Part shown: positions 35,101 to 45,615 of the stretch, one piece after another
How positions within the stretch are numbered: position 1 is the first letter of the stretch
How the letters are laid out: the number at the start of each line of letters is the position of its first letter
DNA from: Pyrenophora tritici-repentis
Taxonomy: Eukaryota; Ascomycota; Dothideomycetes; Pleosporales; Pleosporaceae
Length of the DNA stretch: 64,000 nucleotides
Reading direction: 5' to 3'
Assembly (NCBI RefSeq): GCF_003171515.1
Contig: NC_089390.1
Coordinates: 9,848,451 to 9,912,450, forward strand
Made by a program: the position numbers and the translations under genes
Notes under the pieces: generated by a model
Databases searched by the model: none
What the model saw: only the letters and a program-made list of their open reading frames with translations
Told to the model about the DNA's origin: nothing

Positions 35101-35299
35101 CTTAAAGCACCTTAGGACATCATCTATAGAACAGCTCGCTATGTAATATTAGTCAAACAGTCAAACAAACTAAACAAATTTCGATCGTACGTTTGATTTG
35201 TTTGTATATTTCTATAGGCAGCGTTTGGTTTGTTTAATTTGCTTATAGTCAAGCAAATCAAACAAACTATTCAAACGCGTTTGCTTAATGACAAGTCTG
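32141..35299 (-). mobile_element. hAT DNA transposon hAT-3, apparently complete
   Basis: 3159 bp with inverted ends CAGACTTGTCATTAAGCAAA. The 8-bp target duplications CCCACTAG lie at 32133-32140 and 35300-35307. The subterminal regions hold many copies of CAAACAAA / TTTGTTTG motifs. One long transposase frame on the - strand. The ends, duplication and frame all look intact. Confidence 0.93.
32319..34889 (-). CDS. hAT-3 transposase
   Basis: 856 residues from the ATG at 34889 (MPNTPKMPLRNLKR; a second Met seven codons on is an alternative). It catalyses cut-and-paste movement of hAT elements. A basic, probably nuclear-targeting N-terminus (HKRAKTAKG) is followed by a BED-like zinc region (VCKYCHHRK...), the RNase H-like core (KIHISFDGWTTKGGKRGFFG; YFVLDNAYANDTA) and the C-terminal dimerisation block (PASSCECERLFSELGDLL). 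No stop or shift is seen. Compared with the hAT-1 protein it keeps the Trp codon (SYW, about residue 765) that is a stop there. Possibly active. Confidence 0.92.
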   Translation of the reverse strand: MPNTPKMPLRNLKRAAEGTPGPHGPHKRAKTAKGSASQPILMDDSQPELSIRTSPRKALAAAASQATEDAPFESQLRDAIPEATIQPPAEGSRAATEATSEAIEGGDDTGFDDEFTDNFDGIDWKRLPRFTKPLRTLKRNKSWVYQYGYRVASLREPHRTFFVCKYCHHRKIFCAYPEVTKSTSNAINHLAQKLLGHGYDRKGKLDSITLPRGQTTLKMMTEGGVDVPQGVANELGNFDVQRFRYAAVTWLVDNNHPLREFETPAFRQMIEFANPEAADALWVSHNSVASFVMRLYRYMEPQVVQMLSSAISKIHISFDGWTTKGGKRGFFGVVAHFADADGTIRDLPIALPQLTGAHTGERIAEVVGNIIDVFGITRSQLGYFVLDNAYANDTAVTKLAQRFEFTASHHRLRCGPHTLNLVGQMIIFGFDKDAYDNDQDEHKTEAAYLQEWRQQGPLGVLIDIINYIQTPQQHDLFADCQRRVNAKAPDQKQEILEPVKPVVTRWNSFHDTFVRAAKLHNAVDEYAQSHIERTMGADAYARSRNNKLTKVPAWMRSNGLTADDWAVITQYISVLEPLKEATKRLEARGKAGRFGAIYEVIPVFEAVLAVYEQLLKNHESVDYNANSAPEDHLPINLRAAWAKLNAYYTKLDESPAYFAATCLHPYYKNYCENSWRDKPSWLEANNAGLKQLWAFYKPQIQRQSRPPVRLSSGINDAINALVNAEPYGIVEVTEMDELERWRRFELRWTQEQFEQGSNPVSYWISLRPKYPNLARMAIDILTIPASSCECERLFSELGDLLEPRRRKIGSQLLAAIQCIRSWRDAGFKPPSDYNSGDVTDAEVAAIYEICKWDSEA

Positions 35300-36421
35300 C
35301 CCACTAGGTATCCAATCCAGGCCTTCGGATCTAGTCTCTGTAGCCTGGACTTTCCTCTGTGGGTGTCGTCTGTCATTGCGAAAGCCTTACACCCATATGC
35401 TTTTAGGTGAGCTTGATTTGGTTTTCGAGGTCCGGTGACTATGCCGTTGATGGCAGCTGCGCGTGTAAAGAATATTTCGTATGGTGTCTTCCAATTGTTT
35501 GGGTAATTTGGCGTTCGATTGTATAGGTATACCGCCGCTCTGGTAGTTTCTGGCCAGAGTTCCCATGGAAGGTTTGCATCCAGTCGAATTGCGCGTGCCT
35601 TTTCTTTTATAACACCCCCTGAGCGCTCGGCTCCTCCGTTTTGAGCTTGAGTATCTGGAGCGGAGGGCTCGAGTTTGATTGATAGGGACGTGCACCATTT
35701 TTCGACCTCTTGTTTGACGGTAACGATCTCGTTGTCAGTCTCGATGACTTTGACTGTGATGTTGAATTGTTTCTTCATGAACTGGACGAAGAGGCCTAGG
35801 AGGCGAATGATTGAGCGAGCCGGTCTGTTGTCCTTGAAGTAGAAGTCCCATGTGTATCGGGACCGTCGGCAAGTGACCAGCATTTGGCTCTTCTCCTTGG
35901 TGAAACTGCCGTCCTCATACTCATGGAAGTCGATGGCTACCCTTTCACCTGGCCCTTCGTCGTTCAGTCTGGGCGTCCTGCGTATTTGTCGTTTCGATTT
36001 TGACCTGCCGCAGGCGTCACACTCCACGGTAGTGATGCCCTTGATCCTCACCCCCTCAGATTGCTGCACGAGGTGCTCGATCGCGGACGGCCCGGGATGT
36101 CCGAGTCGTTTGTGCCATAATATGGCAGTAGCCTTTTGTGGTGATCGTTTGGCTCGATTCATACGCACATGAAAGGCTGAAGTTGATGTAGTAGGTGGCT
36201 CGATAACCCATTGCCCATAGTGTTCCGATAAGGTGGCAATGGTTGAACCATCCCATCGTCGTAGGCTTGTCGGGTCTTCTCGATTGTCCCACCATATACC
36301 TTGTCTTCGGAGCAGCCTGAATGATACGAGGCTGCAGAGGAAGTCTGGGCACCAGGCAACATTGCTCAGGTGTAGAATTTGTTTGCCCTGAGCCCTCTCT
36401 GCCGTCACCTTGACTGCTCCG

Positions 36422-36583
36422 TAGACTCCGCAACAATCAATTCAATCCGGTCACTCTCCTAGACCCACTTACCTATCTAGGTAGGGCTTAAACTCCTATA
36501 GGTAACTACTAGGCTTAAAGCGGTAATCAATCAATCCAATCTGAACCTTCTAGGACCCACTTAATTGATTGTTGCGGACTGTG
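36422..36583 (+). mobile_element. MITE-A copy 2, inside copia-2 pol
   Basis: 162 bp, 8-bp duplications CTGCTCCG at 36414-36421 and 36584-36591. Same sequence as the copy at 15012-15173 by eye. Splits the protease-integrase linker of copia-2. Confidence 0.94.
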
Positions 36584-36806
36584 CTGCTCCGTATCCTTGT
36601 ATCCAAACCCTTGAGTTGCCAGCCCAAATGTAATCTCCCATCGCAGGCGGGCGTACGTCTTCGAGCCTTGAGAGGTTGTTGCAGATGTGCGTCGTCGAGC
36701 CAGAATCCAGGATGAATGCATCCTTTAATGGGTATCCTTGATTGCTCGCATTGAATGCCGCTTTCATCATGCCCTCGTCCAGCCTCGAGATCTCGCGTCC
36801 ATCTAG

Positions 36807-38159
36807 TCAATCAGTGACTGAGTCCGGTGTTTGTGATGTCTTGATGTAGGGTGTAATCGATCGTGATGCCGTAGTTAGGCGTGGTCGCTTCGTTTCCAGG
36901 TTTGTTTCCTGTATTATTCTTTGTAAGTCTGCATCATGCTGAAGTTTGTACTGTACCAGCTTTGTGATGTGTTTGTTCGGTTTGAACCAATCTGGGGTCT
37001 CCAAAGTTGGGTTGACATAGTAGCAGCTACTGATGTCATGGCGTTGTTCACAAGCAGGACATATATCGCCAGCTTCTGCTGTATTCCTTTTCTGGAATTG
37101 CTTGGACTTGTTGCCAGGTGCATTCATTTTGCGTTTGTTTGTTTGCCTTTGGTTTCCCTGGCTAGGGTTGGTAGATGGCGCTCTAATTTGCACACTTGAG
37201 GCGTCCCCCTGTGTGTTCGAGTCGGATTCACCGCTCGCCGCGTAGGCTGCTTCACCCGTCATAAAGGCACTTCTTGATTTGCCTCGTGTTGGGTGAGCTA
37301 GGCTCATATGTTCGCGGAAGAGTTTCATCATCTGCCTTCTTTCTATATTGTTCCGGTCGCTTCCCGCTCCAGTGAATGTTGCCATCCATGCTGGGGCAAT
37401 CTTAGAGACTGCTTTTAGGAAGTCGTCCACAACCAGCTTGCTTTGTATCACGTCCCCTATCTTTAGGGCTTCGGCGCGAGTTGCAGCTTGGTCGTATTCG
37501 CTGAGCCATGATTCCCAATTTTGCGGGCTTCTCATAGGTCTCAAGGAATCGTGGTACCTCTCTCGTACCCTTCTGATCTCATCGTCGAGGTCTACTCCAA
37601 CTGCTACCTGGAGGTTTGTGATCCAGGTGCGGAGAGTTCCATGTTCCTCAAAGCAGCTCACTTGGAGGTGTGGGCTAACTGTTGCATTCAGGTGTCTGAT
37701 CATTGCCGCAATGTTTGTGCGTTCGTCTCGATAGTTTCGTTCGCGTATTTTGTATGATTCAAAAACCATCTTGAATTCCCTTGAGTCCCCATCGTATGCC
37801 TCCTTCCCCTCCGCTGAGAGTTCTGAGTATCGAGCTGGTATGGCTGGAGTTTGAACAGCAGGGTTGACTATGTCAACTGTATCTTGTGTAGGCGCTCGGG
37901 CATTGGCTCTCGCGGTTCGTGTAGAGGAGGATGGAGCTGATGATGTATTTCTCAGAGCAGCGGCTGGTTCATAGTCGGATACGAGTGGAGGGAGAGGTTC
38001 GGTCGGCTTTGTACGAGGCTGAGTGTTGCCCGCTGGATCTACAATGTCCCAGATCTCTAGGGCTTCGCATTGCATCTTGATTTGGCGGTACCAGGGGATC
38101 CATTTGCTCGAGTCGGTGAGGATGACTGTTGCGTCCCTCTGGCTCTGGTTTGTCGCCAT
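36807..38159 (-). CDS. copia-2 Gag, ending at UGA-CUA
   Basis: 450 residues from the ATG at 38159 (MATNQSQRDATV); the upstream in-frame start lies within the LTR and is not used here. The UBN2-like Gag body is followed by a zinc knuckle (CPACEQRHDISSC). The stop at 36809-36807 is TGA followed by CTA, and the same frame continues into the protease (LDSGSTTHICNN). TGA-CTA is the best-known stop-codon readthrough context in eukaryotes, so this may be a regulated Gag/Gag-Pol boundary rather than a mutation. Confidence 0.85.
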   Translation of the reverse strand: MATNQSQRDATVILTDSSKWIPWYRQIKMQCEALEIWDIVDPAGNTQPRTKPTEPLPPLVSDYEPAAALRNTSSAPSSSTRTARANARAPTQDTVDIVNPAVQTPAIPARYSELSAEGKEAYDGDSREFKMVFESYKIRERNYRDERTNIAAMIRHLNATVSPHLQVSCFEEHGTLRTWITNLQVAVGVDLDDEIRRVRERYHDSLRPMRSPQNWESWLSEYDQAATRAEALKIGDVIQSKLVVDDFLKAVSKIAPAWMATFTGAGSDRNNIERRQMMKLFREHMSLAHPTRGKSRSAFMTGEAAYAASGESDSNTQGDASSVQIRAPSTNPSQGNQRQTNKRKMNAPGNKSKQFQKRNTAEAGDICPACEQRHDISSCYYVNPTLETPDWFKPNKHITKLVQYKLQHDADLQRIIQETNLETKRPRLTTASRSITPYIKTSQTPDSVTD

Positions 38160-39529
38160 TATTGCGTGTTCGTTGCTCGTTATAGAGGCAGTGAGACTCT
38201 TAATTGTCAGATCAGATAAGATATTGCACAAAAGTGATGGATGTTTATGATTTATTTGTTCTTTTCTCTGTTCTAAGGTGCGCGCTGAGAGTTTTGTTCT
38301 GCTAAGACGCTAACCCGTTATTAGCTAGCGGTGTCGGCACTTTCGGCTCGACACGCCTGCTATCTGACAGAATCAATCATGCCGATCCGATTGATTGTTG
38401 CGGAGTCTGATTTCTACGGCCTAAACATGGCCGACGTCGCGCCGCTGGCGTACGCAGCGAACCCGATCACTGAGCCCGCGCTTATTCTCCTTGGAGAGAG
38501 TTTTGACCGACTTATCGAGTGCGCGCACCGTTCTATCCGCGAGGATAAGATTAGCGTCTTCGACCAGGCACAGATTAACAGCTTCATCTCCGGCCGTTCA
38601 GGCAGGCACGATCGTATGCTCATGGTCAAACTAGCCAAGAGTACGTTTCGCGCCTATAAGGGCATCTGGAAGCGCCTTCTCTGCTTCGTGTATCGAACAA
38701 GCCAGCCAACGCAGAGCATCCCCTTACTACACAGGCTCACTACCGCCCAGCTATTTCATCTTGATCGGGCCCTTCACCTTGCAGAGCAGCTCTCGCCCCT
38801 CCAGCGCCTATCACGAAGTAACGCGTCACTTACAGAGGAAGCAGGAGTAGAAGAGATAGTCCGCGACCTAGACAGGGCCTGTCTGCTCCTCTGTATTGCT
38901 CTGCTCGACCACACGCTCCAAGGCGACCATTTTGAGAGTGTAGTATTGAGCTTTCTTGCTGTTCTAGGTATTGACGGGAGCTCTGGTGGCGTCTTCCGCG
39001 GCCCGCTTAGCTATTCCCCTGATCTCTCCAAGTTTGTCAAAATGGCGCAGATGCTTGTTGTACAACGATCAGTAGTAGCTGCAGAAGACGGCGAGGTGGA
39101 ACACCCCTCCTACATGCTAGACGAGATGAGGGAGCGGTTCATGGTTCGAGGATCTCGCACAGCCTTTGACTGGGCGTGCCGCTTGCGATCGTACGCAAAA
39201 AAAGTAGTAAGCAACACGACGTCGCTTGGCTACATCGCCTGGTCAGAGGATGGAAGCTTAGTCACGTACAAGGACACAGGCTTCAGCATGGACGCGCTTC
39301 GCAAATTTATTGCCGTTCAGGTTAAAAAAGCCCAGCAAGAGCTAGAAGATCTGCTTCTACTCCATCCTGAAGAAGCTCGCGACGATATTGTGCCACCGGT
39401 CTATCTCTATCGCCTCCAAGATAACCACAGCAACGGGCAAAAAGGCTGGAACTTCCTGAAAGACCAGCGCAATGCGGATCAGCTCCAGGAGGGTGGCGAT
39501 AGATGGTTGCTTAATAGAGTTCTTGAGAA

Positions 39530-39657
39530 CAGACTCCGCAACAATCAATCGATCGACATGATTGATTCCTATATAGGTTAAAGAGTTACTTTATTAGGCA
39601 GCCTTTAACCTAGATAGGAATCAATCATGCCGATCCGATTGATTGTTGCGGAGTCTG
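39530..39657 (+). mobile_element. MITE-B copy 3, inside TLH-N
   Basis: 128 bp, 8-bp duplications CTTGAGAA at 39522-39529 and 39658-39665. Splits TLH-N within codon 605. Confidence 0.94.
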
Positions 39658-40238
39658 CTTGAGAACGACTGGCTGAGGAACGAGATGGTTGCTATGAGCC
39701 CAGAGTCGCAGCTTCGGTGGAAGAAGAAGGCAGTGCAGGCGTACTTTGAGAAGGTGGACAAGTTCCTTGAACGGCTGCTCCTCCTCATCCACATGACGGG
39801 CGGCCAGCCTCCGCGTGGTACAGAGCTCATAGGACTGCAGCACAGCAACACCGCCCAGGGACAGCACCGCGGTATCTTTCTAGAAGAAGGGTTGATTAGC
39901 ACAGTCACCTCGTACCACAAGGGCTACAACATTACTGGATCGACAAAGATTATCCACCGATACCTACCAAAAGAAGTAAGCGAGCTGCTGGTGTACTACC
40001 TATGGCTTATCCTGCCCTTTTGGCAGCAGCTTGATATCCTCGTCTATAAGCGCAAAGATCCACATTCTACCTTTCTTTGGCCAAAGGGAAGCGGAACCTG
40101 GGACTCAAGCAGGCTTACAAGAGTAATTGCACGAGAAGCCCGTCTATACCTTGATACAACACTTAGTATCCTAATTTACCGGCATCTTGCTATTGCTATA
40201 TCCCGCCAACACCTTCCCTGTGGCGGCTTTAAGCGAGA

Positions 40239-43200
40239 TGTTGGATCAGAGGAGAGATGAGAGAGAAGGTTGTTCTATTGAGAGAGTTGCAGAGAGCGAC
40301 TATATACATGAAGTAGAGTATCTGGAGCATTCCAGATCAGCAGTGTGTTACGTAGCTGTGACGATAGTAGAACATTCTAGTTGACACACCCCCTGAGGGC
40401 TGACACACCCCCTGAGGTTTCCATATTAGATGGATACCTCAAAAACAAATTGAAAGAGATGCAGACTAAACTATGGATGAGGCACAGGACATGGCACGTC
40501 CTTGACGATGAGATGACGGATGTCCTTCATGCCCAGCTGTCTGACAAAGTTCTCGTGTTTCTGACGAGGAAGTAGCTTAGTGAAGCCGTCAGCAGGCATC
40601 TCAGCAGTAGGTTTCCACTCAACAGTGATCCTTTCAGCTTCCACCTCTTGGCGGAGCCACATTTGATGAATGTCGACGTGACGAAGCTTGGTTTGAATTC
40701 GATCAGAATCGCCTTGTACGAGGCGTACAGTCTGAGCGTTGTCACACCAGAGAGCCTTCTTGGTGTGAAGCGTGAAGCCAATGTTGCGGCAGAAGCGATC
40801 CCAGTATTGCGATTCAACGCCAGCAGCAGAGAGAGCGTAGAGCTCTGCTTCAGTAGTAGAGCGGGTTACTGATCGAAGTACGGTAGCCTTCCAGTCAACA
40901 GGCATGCCGTACAGCATAAAAACGTATCCAGCAGATGATCGACGAGTCTCTACATCGTCTCCGAATGAGGCATCAGCAGCACCGAAGAACGTAGGCAGTG
41001 TTGAGTTGATCTTTGTTGCAAACGTCTGGGTAGGCTCACCCCCTCGAGCACTGATGGCCAGATACCTAGTACCGTACAGGTATTGCCACACGTGCTTGAT
41101 CTCCGAGAGGTGAACTGGTCCTGGATTGATCAGGAACCGTGAAAGGATTGAGTGAGCGTGAGCGACGTCAGGACGCGTCATGATCTCAATGTACGCTAGG
41201 TTGCCAACAAGGCGTTGATAGGTTTTCGTAAGCAAAGGATCAGACACTCCATCGTAGGGTAATAGCCTCGACGTAGAGGAGAGAGGCGTGGAAGGGTATC
41301 TTCCATCAGAGCGGATAAGGTCAAACTCAGTGCAGACCTTGTTGATGAACGCATCCTGGACTAGGTAGAGCTGGCGGCTAGCAAGAACTCGCTCAACTCG
41401 AATACCGAGGAACCATTTAACGTTGCCCATTTGGCGCAGGCTATATAGCTTAATAAGCTGTCGTTCGAGCTTCTCGAAATCTTCTTGGTAGTCGGGGTGA
41501 TAGAGGATGATGATATCGTCCACGTAGAAGAACAGGATTATCCGATCGTTCATCCAAAGGCATGGGAACCCTTGAACAGGGTGTAGCCCAAGCTTTCGCA
41601 GTGAAGCTTGGAGGTGTATAGCCCACAAGCGTGGAGCTTCCTTCAGGCCATACAGGGCGCGCAGAAGTCGAAGAATCTGGCCGTATCTATCCTGGAATCC
41701 ATCCGGAGTTCGTACATGTAGAGGACGATTAAGTGTAGCGTTAAGGAACGCGTTTGGCACATCGTATTGCATTGCGTTAAGGTTGAAAGCACATGCAAGA
41801 GCCATAAGAGCTCGGAAGAGGCGAGCAGCAAGAGTAGCTGCGTACGTATCGCCGTACTGATCCTGCAGATCTCCTCGGACGACAATTCGAGCCTTGTATT
41901 TGAGAAGATATCCATCTTCATCAAATTTGTAGGTGAATACCCACATCAAGGGTACAGCATCTGTTGTGTCTGCTGTGATGTCTGGTTTGGCAAAGGTGCC
42001 TTTCTTCCAGCAGCTGTTGAATTCTGCGTAAGCAGCAGCTTCAAATTGCTTTCCATGAGCGTGACGTTTCAGTTCTTTCCAGTGACGTGGTGGAGGCGGA
42101 AGATCATCGCGATGAATGCGAGTAGGATCAGATCGCGTTGGTTGTGATGCAGCTGAGATAGCATCATTTGCTTGCGCAATCGTAGCAGAAAAAGCAAAGT
42201 ACTTAGAAAGGTCAGGGGCTGCCTCGATGTAGTGCGCTTGGCGACGTCGTCTGCCAGTGATGATGTTGTCCTGTGAGAGATTCGGGTCTCGTCGTTGCGG
42301 AGCATTGTTCTGATGTCGATCTGGTATGTAGATCTCAGCGTCGTCGTCGTAGTTGTTCCACCCCCAGGTGTCCTGTGTGGAGATGAGTCCATCAAAGCAG
42401 AGGACTCCTGCAGTAGTTGTTGTTCAACTGGATCAGGAGAAGGACTTCGATCTTGTCCTTCGAAAGCGGGTGTAGGAGATGGAGAGAGGAGTTGGCGAAC
42501 AGGCTTCTGATACACTGCAATAGTGTCACTATCATACTCCTTTTCAGATACATGATCTAGTGGTAGGACAGGCGTAGTGATTGCTTCCTGTCGTTGTCGT
42601 ACAGGCTGCGCCACGACAATGGTATCTCCATCGTATTCCTCCTCAGGAATGTGGACCGTCTCGATAATGCGAGGCTCCACGGGTGTTGTTGATGGCTTCT
42701 CCTTGTAAAGCTCATCAATGAAGCGTACATCTCGTACACGGATAACTCGATTCGTGGTAGGTATCCAGACTCGATAGATGTTCGAAGCGTCGTATCCAAT
42801 AAGGAATCCTTCAAAGGTGCGCTTCTCCAGTTTATCCCCTCTTAGGAGATGCTTGTCAAGTATGAATCCACGGCTTCCAATGATATGGAGTCGTGATAGA
42901 TCTGGTCGAATGCCAGTGACCATCTCTTGTGGCGTACGCCATTCAAGAGCCTTTGTCGGAGTGACGTTGAGGAGTCTTACCGCAGTACAGACTAGCTCAT
43001 TAGCTAGTGCCTTAGGTAGACCAGCATGGATACGGATGACTCTGGCGACTGTAACAATCACGGCTCCAGCTCTCTCCGCACCCCCAGCTGTGCTGGAGTA
43101 TCAGGTGATCTCATTTCTACCTTAATACCTGCTGATGATAGCTCTTCTTGAGCAGAGGAACCGAGGTGTGCCTCAGCTCTGCCATACCCAACGTCTCCAT

Positions 43201-45615
43201 CCATGAAGACTATAGCTACCTGGTAGCCGTATACTCTTTCAATCTTGTTGATGAGTCGAATAATAGCAGGAACAACAGTAGCTTTGTGTCGACTCCTGAG
43301 AGTACAGATCTCATGAAATTTCGTGTACTCACACACTGCATGCAATGCCCATACGTCACCGTTGTAACATACTGCGCCATGTTCCTGAAGTTGGATAATG
43401 TCGATTGAAATGCGATAGAAAGGTCGACAGGCTTTATCAGCGCGAGGACGGCGACTGATGTCTTCCTTCATCTTGCCTTGAATACACGATACACAATCGT
43501 CTGTCCATGGATCTCCTTTTCCGTTTGTGCCTATCTTGAGGCCAGTAGTTGCATCTTGAAGGTGTTCAAGTGCCTGATAGCTTGGGTGTCCGAGCAGTTG
43601 ATGCGCTCGCATCGCAGTGACAGTTTGAGGAGCCTTCTCCTGGCTCGATCTTGCAGCCATGCTGAGAAGCTCATGGCGAGGAGGGCGATCAGCCTCCTTC
43701 GCATCGAGCAGCCAGTGGCCATGACTGTATTCAAGGTTGGCTACAACATTGGAGATCCTCTCTTTGTAGAGGATGTTGCGCCCTGAATCGAAGTGGATGC
43801 CTGAGCGTCGGCAGCGTCCAAGGGCGAAGAGGTTCGTGAGAAAACCTGGTACGTACGCGACATGCGTCAGGAGTATATCCTTCTTCTGATTGCCTCGATT
43901 AACATTGATGATCACCTCCCCCAGGCAGCAACCTGATAGCTAGTTGCGCCTGCGAAGATAACGTCGGTTGATTTGGCATTTGACGTCGTACGCCAGTTGA
44001 AATAGGTCGAGTTGCAGATATGGACGTTGGAACCAGGATCAACGATCCATCTGTCGAGCAGAGTATCACCTTTTGGTGTTGTAATCTGAGCCAAGTGAAA
44101 CGCATTGTTTGCGTAATAGTCTCCGTTCGAGTCATTGTCGTCGATTCGATCAGCGTAAGGTCGTCGGCCTCTGGATGCTGAAGTGGGTCTATCGGTCTTA
44201 TTCTCGGTCTTATTCTCGGTCTTCTTCTCAGATCGATCGGAGTTTTGTGCTGTATCGAACGTCCATCGGACGTTGTTATCCTTGTAGAGCTTCTTGATCT
44301 TCTTCAAGAGCTCGCGATCCTTAAAAGCAGTACGAACTGTGCTGAGTCTTGTTCGATTTGGTCTAAAACCTTCTGGACGGCCTTCTGCCGTTTCGTTTAG
44401 AGTGTAGCACTCTAAGATATTGTGATAGAGGCCACAGACGCATTGCGGACGGTTGTTTGGCCTTGTGTCGGTGATAGCTAGAGTAGCCTGGGTGGCCTGG
44501 GTGCTGTCCTTGGCTGCAAAGCTGCCAAGAGTCTTCGTGTGGGTACGCTTCGTCGCGATCCATCGTCGGTATCGGTTAATCAAAGCTTCAAGTGTTGGAG
44601 GGTCCTTTTTGTCCTCCTCACAGCCAATCATTAGAGTGAAATGCTGGTTAGACCAGTCAGCATCTCCTTGGGCTTCAACAGCCTGTATGAAGGCCCACTG
44701 TGGACGTGTCCCTTTCATCTCAGCCATATCTTCTGATTGGCAGAGAGACGCAATTCGAGAATATTCGTTTAGCCACGTATCAACGTTCTGGTTCCTCCGC
44801 TTCTGCTGAATAGCAGCATATTGCGAAGAAAGCTCTAGAATTTGCTGTTGATTAGTGATCCGAAAGTGATCCTGAAGTGTTCTAAGACGTAATCGTACGT
44901 CCAGATCTAGGTTGGTAATAAGATGCAGCTTTGATCGAGCTACCGTCCGTGTGATTTCAAGGTTAACCTCTCCTATAGCCTTGAGGGTAGCCTTCTGAGC
45001 ATTCGTCTTGATCTCCCACCTCCTCCACGCACTGTCTGAAGCAGTGTCTGATGGCTCGTCATCGACAGTTGGAGGTAGCTTGTTTGTGGAAGGATCGCAG
45101 TATTCCCACACACCTTTGACGGTGGCGAACTCCTTCTTCAAGGAGTACCAGAGCTTCCAATCGCTCTGGTTCTCGAGGATAACTGATGCGCGACTGACAA
45201 CTTGATCGTCCCGAGCGCTCGAGGATGCCATGATGGCCAAAAGAGCTGCCTTGCTAAGCGGCAGAGAAGCTTCGAGAAGTGATCTCAAAGGACGTGAGAA
45301 TAGATCTCAAAAAGAGAGCGTGAGACACCTTGTTTCAACGCTACAACAAGACACAAGAACAGCGTATACAACAGCGTGAACTGTGTGAATGGAGTGAACA
45401 ATCTCGTTTGAATATCGCAGCTTATTGCGGGGATACCGGGCTCATAACTGTTGGATCAGAGGAGAGATGAGAGAGAAGGTTGTTCTATTGAGAGAGTTGC
45501 AGAGAGCGACTATATACATGAAGTAGAGTATCTGGAGCATTCCAGATCAGCAGTGTGTTACGTAGCTGTGACGATAGTAGAACATTCTAGTTGACACACC
45601 CCCTGAGGGCTGACA
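40239..45615 (-). mobile_element. Ty1/copia retrotransposon copia-3
   Basis: 5377 bp. 167-bp LTRs at 40239-40405 and 45449-45615 look identical. Target duplications are CGAGA at 40234-40238 and 45616-45620. The primer-binding site beside the right LTR (- strand GTTATGAGCCCGG) is the same half initiator-tRNA-Met type as in copia-1. The polypurine tract (CCTCAGGGGGTG on the - strand) adjoins the left LTR, and a second copy of that tract lies within the LTR. Splits TLH-N within codon 796. Confidence 0.94.
40471..45231 (-). pseudogene. copia-3 Gag-Pol with three frameshifts
   Basis: From the ATG at 45231 (MASSSARDDQVV) the polyprotein runs through Gag with knuckle CVCGLYHNILEC, protease (VDPGSNVHI), integrase (HQLLGHPS, CVSC), RT (DVPNAFLNA; FFYVDDIII) and RNase H (GAADASFGD; STTEAELYA), ending at 40471. 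The frame is lost three times, each time at a run of exactly five G on the - strand (+ strand C-runs 43918-43922, 43081-43085, 42361-42365), and each time one more G would fit the family reading. A 12-bp repeat (KTENKTENKT) lies at about 44196-44225. Either one-base contractions in the genome or systematic homopolymer errors in the assembly. Confidence 0.85.

Larger units (their letters stand above)
29987..36806 (-). pseudogene. copia-2 Pol, interrupted by hAT-3 and MITE-A
   Basis: Three pieces in frame after the Gag UGA. 36806-36592 is the protease with DSGSTTHIC. 36421-35308 is the integrase with HKRLGHPG, CDACG and the DDE core (IETDNE; NGGAERSGG). 32132-29987 holds RT (DVTNAFVHA; FFYVDDIIV) and RNase H (SDASFADN; STTEAELLA). 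Ignoring the two insertions and their duplications, no other stop was seen, so the element was coding-competent (apart from the UGA) when invaded. Confidence 0.88.
29768..38369 (-). mobile_element. Ty1/copia retrotransposon copia-2, carrying hAT-3 and a MITE
   Basis: 165-bp LTRs at 29768-29932 and 38205-38369 (TGTCAGATCAG...CTATCTGACA) look identical. Target duplications are GAATC at 29763-29767 and 38370-38374. The polypurine tract (GAGGGGGTG on the - strand) adjoins the left LTR. The primer-binding site next to the right LTR (- strand TTAAGAGTCTCAC) matches the anticodon arm of tRNA-Lys(CUU), suggesting half-tRNA priming. Its pol is interrupted by hAT-3 (32141-35299) and MITE-A (36422-36583). 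Confidence 0.93.
29675..38409 (+). mobile_element. MITE-B copy 2, split by copia-2
   Basis: Left part 29675-29767 and right part 38375-38409 add up to 128 bp, the exact MITE-B length. 8-bp duplications ATTTCTAC lie at 29667-29674 and 38410-38417. copia-2 sits inside with its own 5-bp duplication GAATC. Confidence 0.92.
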
